Below, piece after piece: positions 46,914-54,990 of a stretch of DNA of 64,000 nt; positions within the stretch are counted from its first letter, which is position 1, and each line of letters begins with the position of its first letter. A program made the position numbers and the translations under genes. A model generated the notes under the pieces. That model searched no databases, was not told where the DNA came from, and saw only the letters and a list, made by a program, of their open reading frames with translations. This DNA comes from Zafaria ginkgonis (GTDB lineage: Bacteria > Actinomycetota > Actinomycetes > Actinomycetales > Micrococcaceae). The stretch spans positions 124,001 to 188,000 of the forward strand of contig NZ_BAABEO010000034.1 in assembly GCF_039540195.1 (NCBI RefSeq), given 5' to 3'.

Positions 46914-48275
46914 CTACCGCACGCCGGCCGCGCTGGGGGCCGGTTCGGCGCCGTCGGCCGCGTCCAGCGACGCGGCGTTGAAGGCCGCCTCCTTGCGGCC
47001 CCAGCCGCCCGGCAGCAGCGCCACCGAGACGATCGAGATCGCGGCGACCACCAGCAGGTAGGCCACGACGGCGTCCGAGGTGCCGTAGGCGGCGAAGAGC
47101 GCGGTGGCGATGGTCGGGGCGAAGGCCGGCCCAACGATCTGCGAGATCGTGTAGCCCACCGAGGCGCCGGTGTAGCGGACCTCGCGGGAGAACACCATGG
47201 AGAACAGGGAACCGGTCACGCCCGCGGCCGGGGGCATCGCGATGCCGAAGAGCAGGATCACCCCGGCCATGAACCCGGCCACGGTGCCGGTGTTGATCAA
47301 GGCAAAGGTGGGCCAGATGCTCACGAACATGGCCACCGCGCCAATGAAGTACATGGTCTTGCGTCCGTAGGTGTCCGCGAGCGCCCCGCAGACCGGATAG
47401 AGCACGGTGGCGATGACGGCCGCGATGAAGACGCCCAGCAGCGCGTCCGTGCGGTCCAGGCCCACCACCTTGGAAGAGTAATTCACCAGGTAGCTCATGG
47501 TGATGTAAGCCAGCACACCCTGGGACAGGTAGGTCCCGGCGATCAGGAAGATCTCCTTCGGGTGGCGCCGGAAGGCCTCCTTCAGCGGCAGCTTGACCAG
47601 GTCGCCCTTGTCCCGCGCGGCGGCGAAGGCGGGGGACTCGTCCACCGCGAGGCGGATGGCCAGGCCCACGACCACCAGGACCGCGGAGGCCAGGAACGGC
47701 AGGCGCCAGCCCCAGGACAGGAACGCCTCCTCGGGCAGTTGGGCCACGGCAAGGAAGGCGACCGTGGCCAGCGCGGTGCCGGCCGGCGCGCCGGTCTGCG
47801 GGAACGCCCCGTAGAAGCCCTTCTTGCCCTTGGGGGCGTGCTCGACCGCCATGAGCGTGGCGCCGCCCCATTCGCCGCCGACCATGAATCCCTGGAAGAG
47901 GCGCAGGACGGTCAGCAGGATCGGCGCGAGGATCCCGATCGTCGCGTAGCCGGGCAGCAGGCCCATCAGCAGGGTCGCGATGCCCATGCCGGTGAGGGAG
48001 ATGACCAGCATCTTCTTGCGTCCGATCCGGTCGCCGAAGTGCCCGAACACCACGCCGCCGAGCGGGCGGGCCAGGAAGCCGACGCCGAAGGTGGCGAAGG
48101 ACAGCAGCGTGCCCATCAGCGGGGTGGCCTCCGGGAAGAACAGCTTGGGGAAGACCAGTGCGGCGGCGGTGCCGTAGATGAAGAAGTCGTAGTACTCGAT
48201 CGTGGTGCCGATGAACGAGGCGCTGGCCACCTTCAGCGGGCCGGCCGGCTTCTTCCGTGCCAGGGTGGTGCTCAT
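46914..48275 (-). CDS. MFS transporter, metabolite:H+ symporter (MHS) family
   Basis: 453-residue twelve-segment symporter. FIGTTIEYYDFFIYGTAAAL (about 21-40) and FGHFGDRIGRKK (loop 2-3) are the MHS marks, with RLFQGFMVGGEWGGATLM at about 128-145. It is the second gene of a minus-strand operon after an aromatic hydroxylase, 61 bases downstream, and so likely imports an aromatic acid or phenolic substrate. The C-terminal tail of about 35 residues is Ala-rich. Confidence 0.9.
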   Translation of the reverse strand: MSTTLARKKPAGPLKVASASFIGTTIEYYDFFIYGTAAALVFPKLFFPEATPLMGTLLSFATFGVGFLARPLGGVVFGHFGDRIGRKKMLVISLTGMGIATLLMGLLPGYATIGILAPILLTVLRLFQGFMVGGEWGGATLMAVEHAPKGKKGFYGAFPQTGAPAGTALATVAFLAVAQLPEEAFLSWGWRLPFLASAVLVVVGLAIRLAVDESPAFAAARDKGDLVKLPLKEAFRRHPKEIFLIAGTYLSQGVLAYITMSYLVNYSSKVVGLDRTDALLGVFIAAVIATVLYPVCGALADTYGRKTMYFIGAVAMFVSIWPTFALINTGTVAGFMAGVILLFGIAMPPAAGVTGSLFSMVFSREVRYTGASVGYTISQIVGPAFAPTIATALFAAYGTSDAVVAYLLVVAAISIVSVALLPGGWGRKEAAFNAASLDAADGAEPAPSAAGVR

Positions 48276-48336
48276 GGTGCTCCTTGGGAGTCGGATGTCA
48301 GGTGGAGAGGATCAGGTCAGGCTCTAGCGGGGGCGT

Positions 48337-50265
48337 TCAGGCCGGGACGTTCGCGGTCGGGGCGGCCGGCTCCAGGCTGGTTGGATCCAGGGCCAGGGCG
48401 GCCGCCAGCGCGGTGCGCAGTGCGGCCTCGGCGGCATCTGCGTCCCACAGGGCGGCGCCGTGCCGCCAGGCGACGTAGCCGTCGGGGCGCACCAGGAGGG
48501 CGCCGGCCTCGTCGATCTCGCGGACCTTGGCCCACGCCGCGTAGGGGTCCTCTGCCCCCGGGGTGCCGACGGTCAGCACGTCCAGGCAGTCGAGGCCCGG
48601 GGATTCCGAGCCTTTGGATTCGGAACCCAGCCGGGCGGCGGCCTGCGCCCACGCGGCCCCGGCCAGGCCCGTGACCAAGGTGAAGCGGCCGTGCCCGGTG
48701 AGGTCCAGGGTGGAGACGCGGCGTCCGTCCGTGCCGACCAGCCACGCGTGCGGCAGTTTCGCTCCGGGCCGGGTGGTGGGCTGCACGTAGAGTTCCGCGT
48801 CGCGTTCGAAGGCCTCCGGTTCCGTGCCGGGTTCGGGCACGACGGCGGTGGAGGCGTAGCGCTGGTTCAGTTCCACACCCTGGGCGTTGAACTCGCGGTT
48901 CTTCAGTTCCAGCGCCTCGGCCAGCCGCGCGCGCAGGGCGGCGCCCTCGATGGTGGGGGCCTTGAGGCGGGCCAGCCCGGCCTCGACGGTGCGGGTGCCG
49001 TCCCCGGCGTCGGTGTCGAAGCATGCGCGCAGCGGGGCGTAGTCGAGGCGGGACTGGTTGGCGCGGGCGACGATCTGCGCGCCGACCGGGGCCCGCTCGG
49101 CGGAGTAGGACTCGAGCAGGTCCATTCCGGCGCGGCCCTGGACGACGTAGGCCAGCTTCCACGCCAGGTTGAATGCGTCCTGCATGCAGGTGTTGGAGCC
49201 CAGCCCGCTGCTCGGCGGGTGCCGGTGGGTGGCGTCGCCGCCGCAGAAGACCCGGCCCTTGGACATGCTCAGGGCGTGCTGCTGGTTCACGTACCAGGTG
49301 GAAACCCCTTCGATCCGCGGCTGCAGGTCGGGGTCGCCCACCAGGGTGCGGATCTGTTCGGTGACGCGCTCGGTGGACAGGTCCGGTTCGCCGGCCTCCT
49401 TGTCGAAGCCCCAGCCGGCGATCCACTCGTCCCACGGGCGGACCGCGCGCAGCAGGCCCATGCCGATCTCGCCGAAGTCCGCGGCCGGGTTCATGATCCA
49501 GTGCAGGATCGAGGGGCGGTGGGCCACGTGCCGGGACAGGTCGGCGCGGAAACGCACGTACGCGGTGCCGGCGCGGGCCACGTGTCCGACGATCTCCAGG
49601 CCGATCTCCTCGGCGATCTGGCTCTTGGCGCCGTCGGCTCCGATGAGGAAGCGCGCCCGCTGGGTGTATTCATGGCCCGTCGTGCGGTTGAGCAGCCGTA
49701 CGGTGACCCCGTTCTCGTCCTGCTCGTGGCCGAGGTATCGGGTGGAGAAGGCGACCTTGGCTCCGCGCTCGGCGGCGTTCTTGACCAGCAGCGGCTCCAT
49801 GTAGGTCTGCGGAATGTCCAGCATGGTGCACGGGCTGGCCGTCACGTAGTCGCCCTGGCGCTCGTCACCGGTGCCCCAGGCGCGCATCCGGGCGATCTCG
49901 GGACCCGTCAGCGAGGTGGTGAAGAGGGTGTCGCCCATCTGGTTCCACGGCACGGCGTACTTTTTGGCCTCCTCCTCGATGCCGAGGTCCCGCAGGACCT
50001 CCACCGCGCGCTGGTTGGTGATGTGGGCCCGGGGCGTGTTCGCCAGCCAGGACCACTGCGAGACCATCGTGGCGCGCACGCCGTAGGTCGCCAGGGCCAG
50101 CGCGGCGGTGGCGCCGGTCGGTCCGGTGCCGACGATGAAGACGTCCGTGTCGAAGTCCGCGGCGTCCCCCGGAAGGGTGCCGGCCGCGTCCAGCAGGTCG
50201 GCGGCGCCGGTGATGTCGGTGAAGTTCTGTGCCTTGAAGTTCGGGGCGGGGGAGTTGTGTGCCAT
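48337..50265 (-). CDS. FAD-dependent monooxygenase (phenol hydroxylase / TfdB-like)
   Basis: 642-residue group A flavoprotein hydroxylase. Cofactor motifs are FIVGTGPTGATAALALATYG (about 48-67), the DG motif in RFLIGADGAKSQIAEE and CGGDATHRHPPSSGLGSN with the second FAD site. The TNTPRAHITNQRAVEVLRDLG-type region (LANTPRAHITNQRAVEVLRD) and IMNPAADFGEIGMG resemble 2,4-dichlorophenol 6-monooxygenase and 3-(3-hydroxyphenyl)propionate hydroxylase-like enzymes. The C-terminal 180 residues form the thioredoxin-like domain of phenol hydroxylases. ATG at 50265 has GAGG eight bases upstream; GTG at 50283 is an alternative. It is divergent from a GntR regulator and followed by an MHS transporter. Confidence 0.88.
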   Translation of the reverse strand: MAHNSPAPNFKAQNFTDITGAADLLDAAGTLPGDAADFDTDVFIVGTGPTGATAALALATYGVRATMVSQWSWLANTPRAHITNQRAVEVLRDLGIEEEAKKYAVPWNQMGDTLFTTSLTGPEIARMRAWGTGDERQGDYVTASPCTMLDIPQTYMEPLLVKNAAERGAKVAFSTRYLGHEQDENGVTVRLLNRTTGHEYTQRARFLIGADGAKSQIAEEIGLEIVGHVARAGTAYVRFRADLSRHVAHRPSILHWIMNPAADFGEIGMGLLRAVRPWDEWIAGWGFDKEAGEPDLSTERVTEQIRTLVGDPDLQPRIEGVSTWYVNQQHALSMSKGRVFCGGDATHRHPPSSGLGSNTCMQDAFNLAWKLAYVVQGRAGMDLLESYSAERAPVGAQIVARANQSRLDYAPLRACFDTDAGDGTRTVEAGLARLKAPTIEGAALRARLAEALELKNREFNAQGVELNQRYASTAVVPEPGTEPEAFERDAELYVQPTTRPGAKLPHAWLVGTDGRRVSTLDLTGHGRFTLVTGLAGAAWAQAAARLGSESKGSESPGLDCLDVLTVGTPGAEDPYAAWAKVREIDEAGALLVRPDGYVAWRHGAALWDADAAEAALRTALAAALALDPTSLEPAAPTANVPA

Positions 50266-50289
50266 GTGTGTTTCCTCGGTCACGCTCGG

Positions 50290-50305
50290 GTGTGTTGCAC
50301 CACAC
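50290..50305. promoter_or_regulatory. GntR operator candidate
   Basis: GTGTGTTGCACCACAC, a near-perfect palindrome (GTGTG, central TGCA, CACAC) in the 82-bp divergent region between the hydroxylase and the GntR gene. GT/AC-edged palindromes are typical for GntR/FCD regulators. Confidence 0.55.
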
Positions 50306-50347
50306 TAGCGTACTAGCATGCCAGTTGGTCAAGTAAGAGGGCGGTCG

Positions 50348-51076
50348 ATGCGGAATACTGGAGGGATGGCGATCTCCGACTTGACTCCGCACCCCGGCTC
50401 CAGCCAGCGACAGGCGGCCGGCGGACGGTTGTCCGGGCGGGTGTACGAGGAACTGAAGGACCGCCTGCTGGAGGGGCGGTTCGAGCAGGGGAAGCGCATC
50501 TCGATGGAGGCGCTCAAGGCCGATTTCGGGGTCAGCAAGCAGCCCATCATGGAGGCGTTCCGGCTCTTGGCCGCCGACGGCCTGGTGGAGATCCTGCCCC
50601 AGATCGGCTGCCGCCCGGTCCGCTACACCGCCGAGGAGGCCGCCGACTTCTTCCGCGTGTTCGCCGGGTACGAGGGCGCCGTCGCCGAGGCCGCGGCCCT
50701 GCGCCGCACCCCCGAGCAGATGGCGCAGCTGCGCGGGATCTCCACGGAAACCGAGGGGCTGGACGCGCTCCCGGACGCGGACGCGCGGGCGCGGGCCTAC
50801 CGCCGCGGCAACCGTCGCTTCCACCAGGCGCTCCAGGAGATGGCCCACTCGCGGGTGATGTCCGCGATCAGCCAGCGCATGTGGGACCTCAGCGACTACC
50901 TGGTGGGCACCTCGGAGACCGGCGGAACCTTCGGGCACCAGACCGCGCAACGGCACGGGGAGCACCAGGACATCCTGCGGGCCCTCGAGGAGGGCGACTC
51001 CATGGCGGCGCGCGACCTCATGTCGGCCCACATCCTGCACACCGTGGAACTGCTGCGCTCGCCGGAATCCGACTAG
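50348..51076 (+). CDS. GntR family transcriptional regulator (FCD/FadR subgroup)
   Basis: 242-residue regulator. The winged HTH is at about residues 25-85: SGRVYEELKDRLLEGRF, then MEALKADFGVSKQPIMEAFRLLAADGLVEILPQIG (ends given). The C-terminal all-helical FCD domain has EGAVAEAAALRR and HQALQEMAHSRVM, with metal-ligand-type His in the latter and in GEHQDILRALEEGD. ATG at 50348 follows AGAGGG; an ATG at 50318 lies inside the putative promoter. It is divergent from the hydroxylase-transporter operon and probably represses it until the aromatic substrate appears. Confidence 0.88.
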   Translation: MRNTGGMAISDLTPHPGSSQRQAAGGRLSGRVYEELKDRLLEGRFEQGKRISMEALKADFGVSKQPIMEAFRLLAADGLVEILPQIGCRPVRYTAEEAADFFRVFAGYEGAVAEAAALRRTPEQMAQLRGISTETEGLDALPDADARARAYRRGNRRFHQALQEMAHSRVMSAISQRMWDLSDYLVGTSETGGTFGHQTAQRHGEHQDILRALEEGDSMAARDLMSAHILHTVELLRSPESD

Positions 51077-51109
51077 GCCCTGCCGCGCGAGACACTGCGG
51101 CCGGGACGG

Positions 51110-52435
51110 CTAACCCTGCATCGTGAAGTGCCGGGCGACGGAGTCGTGCACCGCGCCGTGCCCGACCAGCGCCCCGATCGCCCTGTTCCTTCCGCGCAGC
51201 AGCGGGCCGGGCAGCGGCCGGCCGAGCACCATGTTCAGGTGCGCCGCCCGTCCCGCGGTCCGCGCCGCGTCCAGCCGCCGCGCCGAAAAACGCTCCAGCG
51301 CGGCCTGGGTCGCCGCGTCGTGCGGTGTCCGGTGCGCTGTTCCCTGGCGTACTGTCCCGTGCCATAGCCCGTGCGCAGTCCCGTGGCCCTGCGCCAGCGC
51401 CGCGCAGAGGATTCCGGCCAGCTGTGCGGCATCGAGCAGCCCCAGGGTCATGCCTTGGCCGCCAATGGGGCTGACCTCGTGCGCCGCGTCGCCGATGAGT
51501 ACCACCGGCCCGGCCGCCATCCGCGGCACGCTGCGGCGTGCCGTGCCGAACACTGAGGGGACGACGCCGGCCGCCTCCACCGCGTGCCCGGTGCGGCGGG
51601 CGATGGTTGCCGGCAGCGCCTCACCCAGACTGTCCCGTGGCGATCCGGCCACCGGCACCCGGAGCGGGCCGCCGCCGTTGCCCCGGCGAAGGAAACGGGG
51701 GGAGCCCGGCCCATCGGCGAGGCGCGCCACCCAGCGCCGCAGCCCGCCCGGCAGCGGGAAGGACTCCACGATGCCCTCCGGGTGCAGGAAGAGCGCGGCG
51801 GTGGACCCGAAGTCCGTGGTGTCCGGGTAGTCGGCCATCGCGTAGCGGTCCGGATGGGCCTCGCCGAGGAACGGCAGGCCCAACGCCTGGCGCGTTCCGG
51901 AGCGCACCCCGTCCGCCCCGACCAGGAACCGCGCCGTCAGGTAGGGCGACGCCGGTGGCCCGCCATCCGGGGGCGTGTCCGGGCCGCTGACGCGGGTGCG
52001 CACCCGCACCCCGTCCGGGCCCGGGCCGAACCCCTCCACCCGCACGCCCCGGCGAAGGGCCCCGGGGTCCAGCAGGTCCAGCCGCTTCTCCAGCAGGGCC
52101 AGCGTGGTGGTCTGCGGCAGCGCCAGCACGTAGCGGTGAGGCCCCGGAAGCACCCCGAAATCCATCGATGCCACCGCCGCCGCGCCCCGGTGCGGGATCC
52201 CGTTCAGTGCGACCCCGGAGGTGATCCGCACGCCCGCCTCCACCGCGGCCGAGCCCACGCCCGCCAGATCCAGGACCTCCAGCCCGGGCGGGTGCAGACC
52301 AATGGCCCGCGAATGCGTCCCCGGCTGCGCCCGCTCCTCCAGCACCCGTACCGAGACGCCCCGCTGCGCCAGCAGGATGGCCAGCGCCAGCCCGGCGGGC
52401 CCGGCGCCGGCAATCGCCACGTCGACGCGGCTCAC
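51110..52435 (-). CDS. FAD-dependent hydroxylase of the type III polyketide cluster
   Basis: 441-residue group A flavoprotein. VDVAIAGAGPAGLALAILLA at the N terminus binds FAD, ARFLVGADGVRSGTRQALG is the DG motif and VVLIGDAAHEVSPIGGQGMT the second FAD motif. The gene overlaps the methyltransferase gene (ATGA) in an operon headed by a type III polyketide synthase. In the Streptomyces srs system an equivalent flavoprotein hydroxylates alkylresorcinol products towards quinones; the same role is inferred here. Confidence 0.85.
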   Translation of the reverse strand: MSRVDVAIAGAGPAGLALAILLAQRGVSVRVLEERAQPGTHSRAIGLHPPGLEVLDLAGVGSAAVEAGVRITSGVALNGIPHRGAAAVASMDFGVLPGPHRYVLALPQTTTLALLEKRLDLLDPGALRRGVRVEGFGPGPDGVRVRTRVSGPDTPPDGGPPASPYLTARFLVGADGVRSGTRQALGLPFLGEAHPDRYAMADYPDTTDFGSTAALFLHPEGIVESFPLPGGLRRWVARLADGPGSPRFLRRGNGGGPLRVPVAGSPRDSLGEALPATIARRTGHAVEAAGVVPSVFGTARRSVPRMAAGPVVLIGDAAHEVSPIGGQGMTLGLLDAAQLAGILCAALAQGHGTAHGLWHGTVRQGTAHRTPHDAATQAALERFSARRLDAARTAGRAAHLNMVLGRPLPGPLLRGRNRAIGALVGHGAVHDSVARHFTMQG

Positions 52436-53295
52436 GGGGCGGCTCCGGGACCTCCGGGGCCGCCCGGCGTGCGGGGGCTACCGGGATTTCCGGGGTTTCC
52501 GGGGTTTTCGGGCGGGCCAGTCATCCGGGGCCGGTGGATGAGCAAGTTCCGGAACGGACGCCGGGACCGGACCTCCCACCCCGGCGGCGCCAGGGCCGCC
52601 AGTTCGGGGCCGGTGTAGCTGCGCCGGATCGAGGCGAGCCCGTCGCGGCGGATGAAGGAACGCCCCGCCAGCGGCAGGGTCGCCGCCCCGAACAGCAGCA
52701 GCGCAGTGCGCGAACGCCGGATGTCCGCGTGCACCGCGATCCCGCCGGCCAGCGCCTGCGAATCCGCCAGCAGTCCGACCAGTTCCGCCTGCCCCAGGTG
52801 GTGCAGGACGTGGTTGGAGAGCACCACGTCGAACCGGGAGCCCTCGGCCACCAGGTCCGCGCTGTGCGCGCGGCGGAAGACGACGCCGGGCCCGCCCGGT
52901 GCCGCGGAGCCCGGCGTCCGCGTCCGGCTCGCGGCCGCGTCCGCCCGTGCCGCTGCCTTGGCCGCCGCCCGGGTGGCGAAGGCGTGGGCGCGCTCGTCCG
53001 GATCGATCCCGGTGACCTGCACGGCGATCCCGTCGCGAGCGGCCCAGCCCGCGAGCGCCAAGGCGATGTCCCCGCCGCCGGAGCCGATGTCCAGCACGGT
53101 GGCGGTGCGCCCTCCGCGCTGGACACCTGATCCGGCGGCGTCCAGCAGGACCGGGCGCAGCAGGTCCCGGTAGATTCCGTGCCAGCGCGAGAACGCCCCG
53201 TTGACCAGCGGGAACTGGGCATAGGTCCGCTCGAGCAACAGCGGGTCGCAGTCGGGGCGGTCCATCTCCTCGACCGCGTCCACGGCGCGTCGCAT
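52432..53295 (-). CDS. Class I SAM-dependent methyltransferase with a collagen-like tail
   Basis: 287-residue methyltransferase. Motif I is VLDIGSGGGDIALALAG (about 68-84), the acidic residue binding ribose is in VTGIDPDE (about 94), and DVVLSNHVLHHLG (about 158) is the post-I motif; RSYTGPELAALAPPGWEV near the end matches the usual C-terminal strand region. The last 25 residues are unusual: repeated PGNP, PGSP and PGGP units of Gly-X-Pro/Pro-Gly type. It overlaps the hydroxylase start (ATGA) and follows the polyketide synthase by 26 bases, so it probably O- or C-methylates the polyketide phenol. Confidence 0.87.
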   Translation of the reverse strand: MRRAVDAVEEMDRPDCDPLLLERTYAQFPLVNGAFSRWHGIYRDLLRPVLLDAAGSGVQRGGRTATVLDIGSGGGDIALALAGWAARDGIAVQVTGIDPDERAHAFATRAAAKAAARADAAASRTRTPGSAAPGGPGVVFRRAHSADLVAEGSRFDVVLSNHVLHHLGQAELVGLLADSQALAGGIAVHADIRRSRTALLLFGAATLPLAGRSFIRRDGLASIRRSYTGPELAALAPPGWEVRSRRPFRNLLIHRPRMTGPPENPGNPGNPGSPRTPGGPGGPGAAP

Positions 53296-53321
53296 CGGCG
53301 CCCCCGTTCTTTCGGGCCCCG

Positions 53322-54533
53322 CTACCGGCCCGCTTCCAGGGCCGGCACCGCGGCGGACCCGGGCACGGCACTGGGCACCGGGCCGGGAACCAGCGTCATG
53401 AGCGCGGTCTCCACGGTCAGTCCCGGCCCGAACGCCATGGAACAGACCCGCTCGCCGGCCGCGTCCGCCGTCGGACCGCTGCCCTCGAGGATGTCCTTGA
53501 GCACGAACATAACGGTGGAGCTGGACATGTTCCCGTAGTCGCGCAGCACCCGGCGGGCCGGAGCCAGTTGCGCGTCATCAAGTTCGAGCCGATGCTGCAC
53601 GCGGTCCAGGATGGCGCGGCCGCCGGGGTGGATGCCCCAGTGCGGGATCTCGGAGTACGCGTCCGGGAGCGTGGGGTCCTGGTTCAGCAGCGGTTCCAGC
53701 GCCCCGACGATGTGGTCGTCGATGATGTGCGGGACGTAGGTGCCCAGCACCATCTCGAACCCCTCGTCGCCGATGTTCCAGGCCATCGCCTCCTCGCCGA
53801 CCGGGGTGAGCGTGGTTTCGAAGAAGTCCAGCAGCAGGTGCGGCGGGTGCGGCGGAAAGTCCCCGCCGTCGGACTGCGGGCGGGCGGTGACCACCGCGGC
53901 GGCGGCCCCGTCGGCGAACAGGGCCGAGCCCATGATGGTGTCCGGGTTGTTGGAGCTGCGCACGTGCAACGAGCAGAGCTCGCCGCAGACCACCAGCACG
54001 ACGGCGTCCGGCTCCGCCTCGCAGAAGCTCTTGGCCGCGCGCAGGGCCGGGAAGGCGGCGTAGCAGCCCATGAAGCCCAGATGGTAGCGCCGGGTCTGCG
54101 GGTTCAGGCCGAGCGAGCGCACCACCTGGTAGTCCGGGCCGGGATTGTAGAAGCCGGTGCAGGAGACGGTCACCACGTGGGTGATGTCCGCGGGGGAGAG
54201 GTCCGGGCAGGCCTCGAGCGCCCGGCGTGCGGCCTCCACGAACAGGGGGCCGGCCTCCCGGGCGAAGAGTTCGTTGCGGACCCGGGTACTGGGGCTCAGC
54301 AGCAGCCGGGTGTTGGCATCGAAGAAGACGGGGTCCTCGGAGGTGCGGTCCAGGGTGAGTTCCTCGACGGCGGTGCGGCGGGTGGAGATCGCCGCCGAGT
54401 CGAAGGAGGTGGCGATCAGCCGCTGCCCCAGCCGGGTCAGCCCCGGTTGGGCGGCGAACACGTCGCGGGCCTGGTCCTGGTAGAGGATCGTGGGCGGAAC
54501 GGCCGTCTGGATGGTGCGGATCATCACTGGCAT
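53322..54533 (-). CDS. Type III polyketide synthase (alkylresorcinol/alkylpyrone synthase-like)
   Basis: 403-residue chalcone-synthase-fold enzyme that condenses malonyl-CoA onto an acyl starter. The Cys-His-Asn triad is complete: Cys157 in YHLGFMGCYAAFP, His302 in WGIHPGG and Asn335 in DYGNMSSSTV. VTVSCTGFYNPGPDYQVV and the GFMGC context are typical of bacterial alkylresorcinol/alkylpyrone synthases. Downstream genes add a methyltransferase and a flavin hydroxylase, the same set as srsABC-type phenolic lipid operons. The product is therefore probably a methylated, hydroxylated phenolic lipid for the membrane or envelope. Confidence 0.92.
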   Translation of the reverse strand: MPVMIRTIQTAVPPTILYQDQARDVFAAQPGLTRLGQRLIATSFDSAAISTRRTAVEELTLDRTSEDPVFFDANTRLLLSPSTRVRNELFAREAGPLFVEAARRALEACPDLSPADITHVVTVSCTGFYNPGPDYQVVRSLGLNPQTRRYHLGFMGCYAAFPALRAAKSFCEAEPDAVVLVVCGELCSLHVRSSNNPDTIMGSALFADGAAAAVVTARPQSDGGDFPPHPPHLLLDFFETTLTPVGEEAMAWNIGDEGFEMVLGTYVPHIIDDHIVGALEPLLNQDPTLPDAYSEIPHWGIHPGGRAILDRVQHRLELDDAQLAPARRVLRDYGNMSSSTVMFVLKDILEGSGPTADAAGERVCSMAFGPGLTVETALMTLVPGPVPSAVPGSAAVPALEAGR

Positions 54534-54884
54534 GCCCCGACCCTATTCCGGGTCGGCGGCGCCGTAAATAGCCTGATGGAAGCCCCGATTGGGCGATGTG
54601 GGCGGGCGCGGCACGCCAGGGCCGGAACCGGACGGGCCAGCATACACCGCCGCGGGCGCGGCTTCCCGGCTTTGGCGCCCCCGGAGCCGTAACGCGGCGA
54701 CCCATTGGCGGCATCGCGGCGGAACATCCGGTTGTGTGACGGTTTTGGCCGTCACGTTGCGGGCCGATTGGCCCGTTTCCGGCGGCACCACAATCATGGG
54801 GACAGCCCCTCCATCTGGTGCTCGGCAGCTTGCCGCGGAGGGGGCGCTCCCGCGCCGCCGGTGGATTTAGGACCCTAAGCCACA

Positions 54885-54976
54885 CCATCCAGAGCAGCTG
54901 AGAGACCTGCCTCCGTGACGCTGCAGCTTCCCCCGGACGAACCTTGCCGGAAAGGTGCTAATGGCAGGAACGATGG
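54885..54976 (+). promoter_or_regulatory. SAM riboswitch (S-box class) candidate
   Basis: The leader has the S-box order of elements. P1 is CCATC (54885-54889) with GATGG (54972-54976). CCAGAGCAGCTGAGAGACC and CTCCGTGACGCTGC carry the P2 stem GCAGC/GCTGC with the k-turn-type GA. A P3 stem ACCTT/AAGGT leads into the conserved GGTGCTAATG. The ribosome site GAAAGGAA starts directly after P1, so control is probably translational. It precedes a MetE-like gene, a class commonly under SAM riboswitches. J2/3 departs from the usual GCAACC. The rest of the 457-bp gap (54534-54884) should hold the promoters of this gene and of the divergent polyketide operon; I see no gene in it. Confidence 0.72.
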
Positions 54977-54990
54977 AAAGGAAATGAGCC

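Noticed and set aside
45707..47134. Long version of the methionine aminopeptidase extending to 47134
   Set aside because: The extension would run through the XRE gene and its operator; the ATG at 46477 with a ribosome site fits the family length.
54900..54960. Reading the MetE leader as a cobalamin or T-box element
   Set aside because: No B12-box or T-box sequence is visible, while GGTGCTAATG and the flanking stems fit the SAM riboswitch layout.
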